A DNA stretch of 64,000 nt from Tyto alba. Taxonomy: Eukaryota > Chordata > Aves > Strigiformes > Tytonidae. Every line of letters begins with the position of its first letter. Positions within the stretch are counted from its first letter, which is position 1. Below are positions 55,201 to 63,780 of this stretch, piece after piece. The notes below the pieces were generated by a model. That model had not been told where the DNA came from. It saw only the letters and a program-made list of their open reading frames with translations, and made no database searches. The stretch spans positions 6,203,730 to 6,267,729 of the forward strand of contig NW_024881324.1 of NCBI RefSeq assembly GCF_018691265.1. The letters are read 5' to 3'. Position numbers and translations under genes: made by a program.

Positions 55201-58200
55201 TAATCTTCCTAAAAAATTTCTCATTGAATTAAAAGCATTAGACTTCTAAATGGTAGTTTAAAATAAAGGCAATAATTTGTTTCCAGCTGGTACAATCATT
55301 TAATAAAATGCCTGCTGTGTTTCCAGGAATAATATTCTTCTTTCCTTGGCAACAAACATAATTACCCTGATTTTGGACCACCAGTTAAGTCCATTCCCAA
55401 AGTGTTCTCACTCTAAGTATAAGACATTCAAAAAGAATAATTTGCCATATGGAAGATAATGAATTAAAAAAAGGATCCTAATGATTTGGGGGAAAAAATC
55501 TAGCAGAAGGTTGAAGTCACTTCACTATTATAATTATTCATCTAATGTTTTAATAATAAGAGGAAAAGCAGTCTTGCTCTCTTCTCAACCAAATCCAAAC
55601 TCCATGCTTTGTAGGTGTCAAAATTAGCACTTTCAAGCTGCAAGGAGGTAAGGAGAAGAGACAGCTTCCAAACAGCAATAGACTGGATGCAATACTACCT
55701 GGAGCTGTAGTTAATTATCTTGCTGATGTTAATTGGCCTTGTTTGTCAACAGCCAAAGAAGAATAAGGTGCTAGGTGTTGCTGAAGGGTTAATGTAGTGC
55801 TGTTTGTAAGGGTGCTTTCTTTAAAGATATCATTTACATGGTGTATAATAACTATTTCTCTTCTCCAGGTTCCAGAGCAAGTATTTGAGTAATAAATATA
55901 AAAGTGATTATATTGTTTTTTTGGGGGTTTGTTTTGTTTTTGTTTTTGTTTTTTTTTTTTCCCCAAAGCACAAATAAGAGAGAGGAATACAACTGTCTAT
56001 GGCAGAACTGTCCCAGTAGTACAGTACATTTTTCAACATTTTGATGAAGCATTCTGTTTGGACAAAATAGCTGTGTGTTTATGAAACAATGTTATTTAGC
56101 ACTTTAAGCCTGGAGCTGACATGCATTGTTCCAAAGCAGTGTTATCAAATTTGAATAGAAAAAGAACACACTTTGTTTTCATTTTCCCTGTGTACCTTTA
56201 AAAATGAAACATAAGATAAGGAGAGATCCATCTGAGGGAATTTCTTGGCAAATCAGTCACAGCAGCTTCATAATAGCCAGAATGTGGCGAGGTGAACATA
56301 ACTTAAGTACACATGCCCAACACAGGGAACGTGCAAGTACGAGGAAGATGGGAATACACTTCGGTACTGCAATTCAACGAGACAAGAACCTCACGATGTT
56401 CAACAAGGCCAAGTGCAAGGTCCTGAATCTGGGTGGGGGCAACCCCCAGTATCAATACAGGCTGGGGGGTGAAGGGATTGAGAGCATCTCTGCAGAGAAG
56501 GGCTTGGGGGTGTTGGTGGATGAAAAGCTGGACATGACCCAGCCCCGTGCACTCGCAGCCCAGAACCCACCCGTGCCCTGGGCTGCAGCCAGAGCGGGGG
56601 GGCAGCAGGGCCAGGGGGGGATTCTCCCCCTCTGCTCCGCTCTGGGGAGACCCCCCTGCAGTGCTGGGGCCAGCTCGGGGGCCCCCAACAGCAGAAGGAC
56701 ACGGAGCTGCTCGAGCGGGGCCAGAGGAGGCCACGGGGATGCTGGGGGGGCTGGAGCAGCTCCCCTGGGGGGCCGGGCTGAGAGAGTTGGGGGGGTTCAG
56801 CCTGGAGAAGAGAAGGCTCCGGGGAGACCTTCGAGCGGCCTCCCGGGACTTAAAGGGGGGACAGGAGAGGGGGGGACAGACATTTTTGCAGGGTCTGTTG
56901 CAATAGGACAAGGGGTAATGGTTTTAAACTGACAGAAGGTAGATTTATGCTAGATATAAGGAAGAAATTTTTTACACTGAAGGTGGTGAAATACTTAAAC
57001 GGGTTGCCCAGAGAGGTGGAAGATGCCCCATCCCTGGAAACATTCAAGGTCAGGTTGGACAGGGTTCTGACAGACCTGATCTAGTTGAAGATGTCCCTGC
57101 TCATTGCAGGAGGGTTGGACGAGATGATCTTTGGAGGCCTCTTCCAACCAGAATGATTCTATGAAGAAATTCACAGTCCCCAGCAAATGCATTCATCACT
57201 TCTCTAGGAGGAATGTAGCAGCAATGTAAAAGTGGTGGTAAATAAATACCCCAGGAAAATTTGTTTAGTAACAAAGAACTGCACTGTATATAACAACACA
57301 AAAATATATTAAGAACGCAGCTATTTATTACTGACTAGAGTTTTACTGGAAAAAAAAAAATGTTGTCCAGCTTATTGTCAACAGTAAAGTTTTTGGTTAA
57401 ATAACTGGTCTGACTTTTCATGCTCCTAGCAGTCTGAGAACAGCAACAACTTTAAAACCTGCACACATTTCCCAAAATGAGTAACACCTAGGTTGTCTCA
57501 CGAGCCCCATTAGAGATGTATGCCTCGGCCAAAGCATTGCTTGTTCGCACAGCATGCCCATGCTGCAGAAAGCAAAGGTTCCCATGCTGTTGCAAGTCAA
57601 GACTCACTGGAGAAAGCAGTGCTCCACCCCTTGAAGTGTTCAACCCCTTGGGTGGTTGCACCGGGGCTGCCCTTGTCACCTTATTAAAGGCTAATTACAG
57701 AAACACAGAAGGGACCTACCTGAGGTGGCCTGTGCTTCCTCTAGCTGGCCCGCAGCAGTGCTTGTGAGCCGCGGCCGAGAAGAGCAGGACCCAAGCTAGC
57801 TGGGGGCTGTGGCACCTTGGAGCTCCAGCTACATCTGTCCAGCCAAGTCACCCACGGCAGGCTGCTCTCACCACTTGAGCTTCGGTGCTGAAAGCAATCT
57901 GAAGTATAGAAGTTCCCTCAAAACCGTGGGTAAGCTCACTGCAATCTCAGATGAAGAGATATTTTCCATAGCATAGCCTTTCCCCCACAATCTCTCCCAC
58001 TCCTTTTCAAAATGAGCATGTCACAGGCCTATGCCACTTACTTTCTTGCTTTTTAACAAGGATCCATACACATGCCACCTTTTCCTGTACTATTCAAATA
58101 CCCTCCTCCTTAAAGTAGAAACTCCAACAGACATAACATGGAATAACCTTTAATTTAAGATAGAAAGGTCAGTAAGAAACATCAGACCCACACTTCTGCT

Positions 58201-61191
58201 TATCCCCATTGACTTTGTGTTCACCAAGTCTCTTTAGAGTAGAGCTGGCCAAATGGGAAATACTATTTGGGCACAATTAAAATATTTCATGGGAATGTAT
58301 CCATTTTGTCTAAATTCAGAGGAAATGATGTAAAAATGAATATTCTTACAGAGGTCAAAATGTTTCCTTTAGACATTTAAAATCTTTAGTATAACATATT
58401 ATTGTGGGGGAATCTCAACCCATATGTGTGATACGGACTTTGTACATATGAAGAGGTCATTCTTTTCCAGGGAGCTCCAAGTCATGGGCAAGATGGGCAA
58501 GAAAAATAAATGGGGATATAACATCCAAACATAAGACTAGATTGTAATACTTTCACTCACATTAAAGAATAACTTTTTATATAAATAATCCCACTGATGT
58601 CAGGACTACTGATGAAATAAAGACCATATTTGCTGCAAAAAGATGATGGTCTGGTTTAACCCAATCAAGCTTAAGAAAGGCAAATATCCCATGCAACCTG
58701 TGATTTGAATATATTTGATGGCTTTAGTTGTTTGCTATTTTTAGTTTCATCATAATCCCTAAAGATTCCACTTTGTATTTACTTTGGCCAATTTCTGCCA
58801 AAAGCCTGAGGTTTCGTCCCTTCCTAATCTTTCACAAAGTGATGAGGTACAGCTGTTCAGATCTGTTTTCCAGAGTTTTGTTAGTCCTCCCTCTACAAAG
58901 ACTCTTCTGAATGCGACTAAGGAAATAATTGGCATTGAATAACTTCAGGGAAACAAACTATTCTGGATAGCTACAACTCATGATCATCTTACAGAAGGCA
59001 CAATAAAAACCCAACCACTTAGTGAGATAGGTATAGTGAAATTTAGCATTTGCAAGTAACATTTCAGACACTCTGTCATCCCCCAAATCTCTAATTCATC
59101 AGAGGTTTAGAGCTCTTCCATAGCTCTTCACATGTACAGATTTATATGTCCTGCCTTTGATAGTGTCTTCCAGCCCAAGCCAGTGGCCGTTCTGGAGAAC
59201 GACTGATCTCTTCCAGCAGTCTTCTTCTCTCACACTCGTACGGATTTTAATGCTCATGACAGCACCAGACTTACAGTTCTTGAAACCAAGCCTCCGTCTT
59301 TATGCACTGAACAGACAAAGCTAACTCCAGCCTGCTCGACTGCCTGGCCTGGAGGCGAGTGAAATCCCTAACAGTGATAATCTAGCTCTTTAAAGCATTC
59401 TTTACACTTGCACATAGTAGGAAGAAATACGAGCAAGTGGTGAGGCCACCATGTCACTATGACAACTCAAATCCTTGGCTCTGCTGGTGAGTTACCAACC
59501 AATTTCTAAATGAGTGCTGTTTGGTGAGGACTTCTGTTGAGTGGGAAGCAGGTATATACATCATCCATCTATTTCACAGGGGTCAACAGCTCTAACATGG
59601 CAAACAAGCTACTGTAGCTGACATCCATCAAATTCAAACCTGGAACAGAGAGAGCCTTTCACATCTAAATTGCTTTTCCTCTGTTGGCCATGTCTTACTA
59701 CAATCAGCACTCTTTCAAGGTAATATTCTGGCTTTGCTGACATCAGGGGTGAATGGAGCAGAGATTTCACCTGCAGTGCTCAAAATCACGGAATTACCAA
59801 ACACTCAGGTTTGGGGGGACCTCCCAAGGTCAGTGGGTGCAGCCCCCTGCTCAGAGAAGGACCAGCTTGAGCTTTGTCAGCATAAAATTTTGGTTGTACT
59901 GGAAGAAGAAAAAAAATTGATTGCTTTGTCTTCCTGGAAGAGGCTTCCAAATTAAGGCAACCTTTTATTTGTTTGTTTGTTTATTTATCCAGTCTCTCTT
60001 ATCTACGCTTAGGTATAAGGAACCTTTCACTCCCAAATCACTCATTCTCTCATTGCAGTACAGCCACCTCCTGAAACAAAATTTCCACAGCCTGTTTTTT
60101 GCACACCCTCCTGCCCCCAACACTTCTTCAGAAGCTGCTTTTGGCCTCCCAGCCCTCAGCCACCCAGATCCTGCCTCTCCGCCTGCCCACAGCCGATTTC
60201 CTTTTCTGTCCCTCAGGCCCAACGCCCAGCTTCTGCCCTTCCTCCCCCCGGGTGCAGCAACATCACCACCGAGCCTGAACTAACAGCAGATTTATTAGGC
60301 TGGCCTCTGCTCTGCTCCAAATTCCACTTTTAATATTAGTGTGTCTCATTAGCGTGCACACGTGGCCAGCTGAGAACCAAAGGAAACACAGAAATCACTC
60401 AGCACTCCCATTAACAGACATTTTACAATTTTACTGTAAGTATAGACATGAAGGGGAGACTAAGGCATTTTATCTGTACCTAAAGACATCAGTGGCAAAA
60501 TTTGCCAACTCTAATCTACGCGGCATACAGGTCTGTTATCTACTGCAAAATGCAAGATAAAACAAACAGCCCCCAGCAGAAACGCTGTGAAGAAACCCTC
60601 CAGTCAAATGTGTCACAAGAAGTACAGCAAGAAATCGTTTTCCCCAGATGAGGGGAAGGACAGAAGCACAGAAAGCAGAGGTTACACTTCCTTTTTTGGG
60701 AATGGTTCACTGTGGTTTTAAAGAACAAAATATGTGGTGTGTCAGCCACTGGCAGAGGAAAATGGTAAGTTATACTATTTTCAGCTATAGATCTAAACCT
60801 TTGTTTAGTTTGGCTTCCTCCCCAATCAGGTTACTCCTTACCCTCCTGTCCTCAGCAGCACTACTCCCTCCTCCTTTACTGCTAGACAGCAAGGCACTTA
60901 AAGCAGAAGACGTCCTCGCAGGGGGGGTGTCACACGTTTTGGCTCAGAAACAACAGTTCATTTAAAAGATACCCAAAGCCCAGGTTGAGTCCTACCCACA
61001 GCATGCGCTTGAGGAATCTCTTCTGATGGTGTCAGGCTGCCTGTACATATAACACGAAATACTGGGCTTTTCTCATGAGGGCTGCAGGGTGATGCCAGAT
61101 TTACTCCGACAGAATTTTGAATACTGATTCCACTTACGCTATCACTACACGTCCCAGAAATTAGCACCTCTGAATTCTTGTGTTCACAAGC
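21064..61191 (-). CDS. Multi-exon protein gene (3' part), identity unknown
   Basis: This entry spans a chain of 16 exon-like blocks read right to left: 60996-61191, 48255-48359, 47737-47940, 45491-45612, 45198-45253, 44676-44743, 40762-40810, 40263-40287, 38874-39067, 33221-33270, 26683-26791, 25830-25855, 25118-25200, 23071-23252, 22233-22393 and 21064-21302. Seen directly: every block is open in one frame, has AG before it and GT after it, and ends in the phase the next block needs. The sum is 1869 nt, i.e. 622 codons plus TGA. No start codon was located, so the N-terminus is missing. The predicted protein begins Ser/Thr-rich. It continues into a Cys-containing, probably folded part (blocks 2-4), then a Lys/Ser/Pro-rich stretch (blocks 5-7), then mixed hydrophobic segments. 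I recognise no family. Two small links (40263-40287 and 25830-25855) are weak; the rest do not depend on them individually. Confidence 0.6.
21826..22175 (-). mobile_element. CR1 LINE 3' fragment
   Basis: On plus it reads as the reverse complement of a CR1 3' end. It starts at GGGAAGGGACCTCTGGAGAT and runs through CTCTGGGCAACCTGTTCTAG to GATAAGATCCCCCTTAAGCC and TTCTCTTCTC. These are hallmark CR1 3' UTR and ORF2-terminal segments. It is truncated at its 5' side and sits in the last intron of the minus-strand gene, in the same orientation as the gene. Confidence 0.85.
22233..22393 (-). CDS. Exon 15 of the visible chain (phase 2 in, 1 out)
   Basis: This block has 161 nt. The acceptor is AATTACTTACCTAG and the donor is CCAAA|GTAAGTAA. 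It reads [20 protein letters not shown], then a basic stretch, [20 protein letters not shown]. The terminal half again has a beta-strand rhythm. A CR1 fragment lies 58 bp downstream, in the next intron. Confidence 0.63.
23071..23252 (-). CDS. Exon 14 of the visible chain (phase 0 in, 2 out)
   Basis: This block has 182 nt. The acceptor is GGTGGCTTTCTGGTAG and the donor is GATTAG|GTATGT. It reads [20 protein letters not shown], a Cys/charged segment, and ends [12 protein letters not shown]. An ATG three codons in could tempt an annotator to call a start, but the upstream exon joins in phase without it. Confidence 0.58.
24320..24428 (+). CDS. Exon-like block antisense to the minus-strand gene
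   Basis: The acceptor is TTCTTATTCTTCAACAG and the donor is CAGCAG|GTATTC. It is 109 nt and open in one frame as [20 protein letters not shown] followed by [16 protein letters not shown]. It lies inside the minus gene's intron between 23252 and 25118. Its phase does not match the out-phase of 13892-13979, so it is not an obvious continuation of the left gene. It could be part of an unmapped plus transcript or chance. Confidence 0.22.
25118..25200 (-). CDS. Exon 13 of the visible chain (phase 1 in, 0 out)
   Basis: This block has 83 nt. The acceptor is excellent (TTTCCTCCCTCTTTCCCAG) and the donor is CATG|GTAAGA. In the required frame it reads [20 protein letters not shown] then VTKIFLM, helix-like with a leucine/isoleucine spacing. 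A second frame is also open, so the choice rests on phase agreement with the next exon. Confidence 0.58.
25830..25855 (-). CDS. Possible 26-nt microexon (phase 2 in, 1 out)
   Basis: This is a weak candidate bounded by CATCTTGGAAG and TTTCTG|GTATAC, reading NYLYKLVS. It is the only block found between 26683 and 25200 with the required phase 2 to 1 and no stop. The acceptor is poor. The true linking exon may be another one. Confidence 0.22.
26683..26791 (-). CDS. Exon 11 of the visible chain (phase 1 in, 2 out)
   Basis: This block has 109 nt. The acceptor is CTCTTGGGCTGTGTTTCAG and the donor is GGACAG|GTGACA. Only one frame is open, and it is the frame the chain needs: [20 protein letters not shown] then [12 protein letters not shown]. 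It is the downstream part of a longer raw open frame at 26679-27092, most of which is intron. Confidence 0.55.
30601..31140. promoter_or_regulatory. Internal CpG island
   Basis: By hand I count about 31 CpG in 540 bp, densest at 30864-31000, against a background of roughly one per 100 bp or fewer. No long real coding frame is evident. On minus, a donor GTCAGCA|GTAAGTTA lies at its left edge (exon end 30635). On plus, a donor AAAGGG|GTAAGTAT lies just outside it at 30581. The island lies in the intron between exons 33221-33270 and 26683-26791 of the minus gene, so an alternative first exon there is likely (inference). Confidence 0.6.
33221..33270 (-). CDS. Exon 10 of the visible chain (phase 2 in, 1 out)
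   Basis: This block has 50 nt. The donor is very strong (TGAAAG|GTAAGTGC). The acceptor (CATAAAAGATAG) has a poor pyrimidine tract, so the left boundary of the exon is uncertain. In the required frame it reads [16 protein letters not shown]. Acceptors at nearby AGs would change its length. Confidence 0.42.
38874..39067 (-). CDS. Exon 9 of the visible chain (phase 0 in, 2 out)
   Basis: This block has 194 nt. The acceptor is CCTTGGTTTTGTAG and the donor is CACCAG|GTGATT. It reads [20 protein letters not shown], then a Gly-rich turn with TYTCFAIP, then a Pro/Ser-rich end. The first half has a strong alternating hydrophobic pattern typical of beta strands. The GTG at the exon start follows TAG directly, which is the splice acceptor, not a real stop. 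Confidence 0.62.
40263..40287 (-). CDS. Possible 25-nt microexon (phase 2 in, 0 out)
   Basis: This is a small block bounded by CTGTCAATACAG and GCAG|GTAATG. It reads LCCDLQMQ in the frame needed to link the exons on either side. Such short blocks arise easily by chance, so it is listed only because the link between 40762-40810 and 38874-39067 requires a phase 2 to 0 exon. Confidence 0.3.
40762..40810 (-). CDS. Exon 7 of the visible chain (phase 1 in, 2 out)
   Basis: This block has 49 nt. The acceptor is excellent (TTTTTTCCATTTCCCCACAG) and the donor is GACAG|GTAAGA. In the required frame it reads [15 protein letters not shown]. The intron upstream contains the long G/T tract described separately. 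Confidence 0.62.
41865..42048. repeat. Nearly pure G/T tract, 184 nt
   Basis: From 41865 to 42005 (141 nt) there is no A or C at all; a single A at 42006 is followed by 42 more G/T bases. It includes a T24 run (41891-41914), a (GTT)n block, TTTG and TTTGG units and a G12 run. On the minus-strand gene's transcript it is an A/C-only intronic tract. It resembles slippage-expanded simple sequence rather than a tail of a recognisable element. Confidence 0.9.
44676..44743 (-). CDS. Exon 6 of the visible chain (phase 2 in, 1 out)
   Basis: This block has 68 nt. The acceptor is GGAGTCTAATATCTCAG and the donor is TACAAG|GTGAGA (strong). Two of the three frames contain stops; the remaining one is the frame the chain requires. 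It reads [20 protein letters not shown], highly basic and probably disordered or helical. Confidence 0.6.
45198..45253 (-). CDS. Exon 5 of the visible chain (phase 0 in, 2 out)
   Basis: This block has 56 nt. The acceptor is a pyrimidine-rich CTCTTCTTACACCAACATAC followed by ATAG, and the donor is GCAGG|GTGAAAG (moderate). It reads [18 protein letters not shown], a Lys/Ser/Thr/Pro linker-like segment. It was searched for because the flanking exons demanded a phase 0 to 2 link, and it satisfies that exactly. Confidence 0.55.
45491..45612 (-). CDS. Exon 4 of the visible chain (phase 1 in, 0 out)
   Basis: This block has 122 nt. The acceptor is TTTTTATAGTGAAACACAG and the donor is TGCAAG|GTAAGTGG, a near-perfect site. 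It reads [20 protein letters not shown] and ends [11 protein letters not shown]. The pattern of beta-strand-like hydrophobics separated by Gly, Arg and Asn turns suggests a compact beta-rich fold; this is inference, and no family was recognised. The frame stays open past the donor for about 40 codons, so intron retention would add a tail before a stop near 45371. Confidence 0.75.
47737..47940 (-). CDS. Exon 3 of the visible chain (phase 1 in, 1 out)
   Basis: This block has 204 nt. The acceptor is TTTATTTTCACCAG and the donor is CCTTG|GTATGT. It reads [20 protein letters not shown] and later [17 protein letters not shown], open throughout. The alternation of hydrophobic and polar residues with several cysteines looks like a folded domain rather than linker. 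Downstream, the open frame runs on into the intron, which explains the longer raw frame at 47552-48007. Confidence 0.72.
48255..48359 (-). CDS. Exon 2 of the visible chain (phase 1 in, 1 out)
   Basis: This block has 105 nt. The acceptor ends a long AG-free stretch, ...GCTACTTCCAG, and the donor is AAAAAG|GTGAGG, both close to consensus. The reading is [20 protein letters not shown] followed by a basic stretch. The last G joins the first two bases of the next exon to make Gly, so the two blocks read through in one frame. This junction is among the strongest in the chain. Confidence 0.7.
49168..49212. repeat. (AC)22 microsatellite
   Basis: A 45-bp perfect AC dinucleotide tract in the intron between exons 60996-61191 and 48255-48359, followed by a short ATAC tail. 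An A-rich, purine-only patch lies about 110 bp to the right. Confidence 0.97.
55915..55960. repeat. T/G-rich simple repeat
   Basis: A T7 run, a G5 run, then TTTTG and TTTTTG units ending in T14. It is similar in make-up to the longer tract at 41865 but shorter. Confidence 0.85.
56365..57164 (+). mobile_element. CR1 LINE, 5'-truncated, complete 3' end
   Basis: About 800 bp. The 5' part encodes the end of the CR1 ORF2 reverse-transcriptase protein: [16 protein letters not shown] and [13 protein letters not shown] are visible. Frame shifts around G-runs then break the frame. The later part carries the conserved AGGAAGAAATT, GGTTGCCCAGAGAGG, CATCCCTGGA, CAAGGTCAGGTTGGACAG and CTTCCAACCAGAATGATTCT blocks, and ends ATTCTATGA. 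It is non-functional by truncation and frameshift. It lies in the large intron between 48359 and 60996, antisense to the gene. The long open frames on both strands here are products of this element. Confidence 0.92.
59782..59880 (-). mobile_element. Short CR1 LINE 3'-end scrap
   Basis: The sequence AAAATCACGGAATTACCAAA, then GGGACCTCCCAAGGTCAGTG and CCCCCTGCTCAGAGAAGGAC, parallels the reverse complement of a CR1 3' terminus (AGAATCACAGAAT..., GACCTC...ATCATC..., CCCCCTGCTCAGAGCAGG). It is old and only about 100 bp long. Confidence 0.6.
60996..61191 (-). CDS. Exon 1 of the visible chain (phase 0 in, 1 out)
   Basis: This block has 196 nt. The acceptor is a pyrimidine-rich stretch ending in TTTCCAG, and the donor is TGG|GTAGGA. 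Only one frame is needed to read 65 codons, starting [10 protein letters not shown] and running through [12 protein letters not shown]. The composition is rich in Ser, Thr, Pro and Glu, which suggests a disordered region. Upstream coding exons must exist because no suitable initiator lies here. An internal GTAAGTGG at 61131-61138 (minus strand) could serve as an earlier alternative donor. The distance to the next recognised block is about 12.6 kb, so other exons may lie between; the phases nevertheless match directly (G+AA gives Glu). Confidence 0.55.
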
Positions 61192-63780
61192 CTGGAAAGC
61201 ATATTTTTGGGAAAATATTACTGCTTGTACCACACACGCAAAATTTGCTGTCCATGGAAATTACAGCCAATTTCAGCCTGAAGGCTAAACGAACCAACTG
61301 CTTTGTAGGAAAATAAAAGAGAAAAATTCAACATAGTAAATATTACAGAAAATCACCATTCTCTTGTGCTCTTCCCTGTCATACACACTTTCCTCTGGCT
61401 TTAACCATGTGGTTAGAATTTGATGACACAAAAGGGAAGAATTCCTGCTGCTTCTTCTTGCATGTCAGTAGCATTAGTAACATCACTGTCTCATCACTGT
61501 CTATAATCTTGTCTCACTGAGGGCACCAGATGACATTTTTATACAAGCATTCAGTTAATATTTTATATACCGCAAAGCCCTTAGGTTATTTTTTAATGTA
61601 ATATAGACACATATTCTCTATAAATTATTTTATCTGCTTTTATGGCTGGTTTGGAGCTATCTATATTTCACAAGCAAAAAAACAGTGCTACAAATTAGCC
61701 ACGTGTAAACACAGTGAAACTCACAAAAGGACTTTAACATTAAAAACTCTTTTATTACCACATTTAACTCCTGCTGTTCAGCTTTCCTGTGGAGCCCTTC
61801 TCCTCTCCAAGTTACATGGCCTGCTTCAGGCCCTGGATTTGAAGACAAGCCTCCAGCCCTCTGGGAGCAAACTTAAAACTCTCAGAGTAAATGGGTACCT
61901 GGGGGTGACTACACCCTGTTGCTACGGGAACCTGCTTTGAGAGTTTTAGTGATACCGAAGAGACAGTTCAGTTCTGCAGAGCAGGTTTAGCAATCCCAGT
62001 GACAGACCACCACCTAAAGTGGGGGTCCCGCTTCCCTGGCCTAATTCTCCAACCTCCTGCTCCTGGGGCTAAGCAAACTTCTGAAGAGATGCACACCTTC
62101 AAATGTTGAGTCCTTTCATGCTATGAAAGCCATCACTCCTCGCAATGGCTCACTACAGAAGCAAAGGAAGGTAGCAAGGTAATAGCCTCTTCGAAGGCAC
62201 TAAGCCTTTAGACTGGTTTAACATTATCTATAAAGTGCACTCTTGACCTTTTGCGACTTTTTTCCCAGTCAAAGTCTCTGGCCCAGGAGCTTCCCACCCA
62301 CAGCCCAGCCCAGCCCTGCAAAGTTAGCTAACTGGAGGTGGGCAATGCCACAACTGGAGGGGTTTTATGCTTGTTTTTCCTTGTAGTGTAATTCTTACTT
62401 TTTAAATTTTTTTTTTTTTTTTAATTGAATAACTGATAGAAAACTGACTTATTCAGACAGATGCTTACCACTCTCAGTACCTCTGGCCCTGCCCTCTTTG
62501 CTTATTCCCTTAATTTGCTCAGGTTGGTATCCTCAGTATCTAGATCTCAGTTTGCAGGCTTTGCATGTTGACCATTTGCATATTGACCAATCTCTTCTTA
62601 ATCCGTTGCTTGCTCCTTTAACCTAAGTTTCTCCTGTGTCATTCTTCTTGCTAGGACTGGTTTCCTCAGCTGCTTTTGCAGAGTGCTCTGGTGGCACCCG
62701 GGAGACACAACACCATCCGCCCACAGCGACAAAGACATGAAGGGGCCTCCACTGCTCCATCAACAGATTAAACCTCAGGGGCGTCCTGTCCTCCCGTGGG
62801 ACCTCCATGAAGGCTTCACATAACTGGCATTCCAGACAACTCAAAGTCGAGACTGCCTCCCACAGAGCGTGCTGTGAGTCAGTTTTGTGTGGTGAATGCT
62901 GGAAACGGGGCAAGGCCTGCCTTAACGTAGCCATGCAGCGTGCACGGGACTGCGGTTTCAGATAGGCAAACTGCAGTGGCCACATCTATCCATCCGTCTG
63001 ACAAATGCCCAACCGGTTCTAGTTTGGTGTTATTTTTCAGGCAGAAATAGGATCTCTTTGGGAGGGAAAAGCTGTCAAAAGAATACATCCAGGCCGGATT
63101 CCAATGATGGATAAAAAAAGATAGCTTTCACAAGACCAGGAATAGTAATTCTGCAAGCTGGAGGTGATTCTGCCTTCAGAACAAGATGCCTCGTGTTGTC
63201 TTTGGGAAGGAAGCCGTGATGCTGATGGACGTGCACCAAGTCATCTTTGAAAAGCTGGAGGGGGGAGCCTCATCACCGGTAGGATGAGGAGAAGCATGCC
63301 TTGAACATCAGAAAGGATGGGGTGAGAACCACCATTAATACCACTACCACAGGCCACAACCTTGAGCCACCAAAGTTGAGCCCGGCACATCCTTCAACTC
63401 CTTCACCACAAACACATCTTGAATAAACTGGGGATGTGGCTGAACGTTCTGAAATCACTAGACTATGGCTGCATCCACACTGGGGGGACACGGGAAATAC
63501 ATCTGTTGATCAGACAGATGGCTGTAGCTGTGGTGTAGCCCGCCGTATTGCATGGGAAAAAGGTTGCCAGCCAGAAAGGCAGATGCTGGAGGGCTGATGA
63601 TGCAGAGCTGGTGCAACCAGCGCTAGGGCGTATAAGTAATCCATGATGATCAGCGAGACTTTAGAGCCTGACAGAAAACAATCATAAGGGTTATTAATAA
63701 TTGAGGCCACTCTCGAAGTGCCCTGGAGCACTATGTGTATTCCCTCGAGGACCGTGACAAAGGGTGGCAGTGATCCTGCC
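61192..63780. other. Region upstream of the visible chain
   Basis: It should contain 5' exons of the minus-strand gene, but none could be fixed. A 120-codon minus frame at 62623-62985 follows a CACTGCAG acceptor-like site but has no matching donor. A T16 run lies at 62407-62422. Confidence 0.35.

Larger units (their letters stand above)
48360..60995 (-). other. Large intron or unmapped exon region
   Basis: No convincing exon was found, although the donors at about 54850 (CTCTCAG|GTGAAT) and 57720 (CCTCAG|GTAGGT) on minus are good in isolation. It holds the AC tract at 49168, the T/G repeat at 55915, the CR1 elements at 56365 and 59782, and a GC-richer patch at 51400-51950 with no recognisable content. 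Confidence 0.4.

Noticed and set aside
56303..56911. 202-codon minus-strand open frame
   Set aside because: Antisense shadow of the CR1 ORF2 end, kept open by GC-rich composition.
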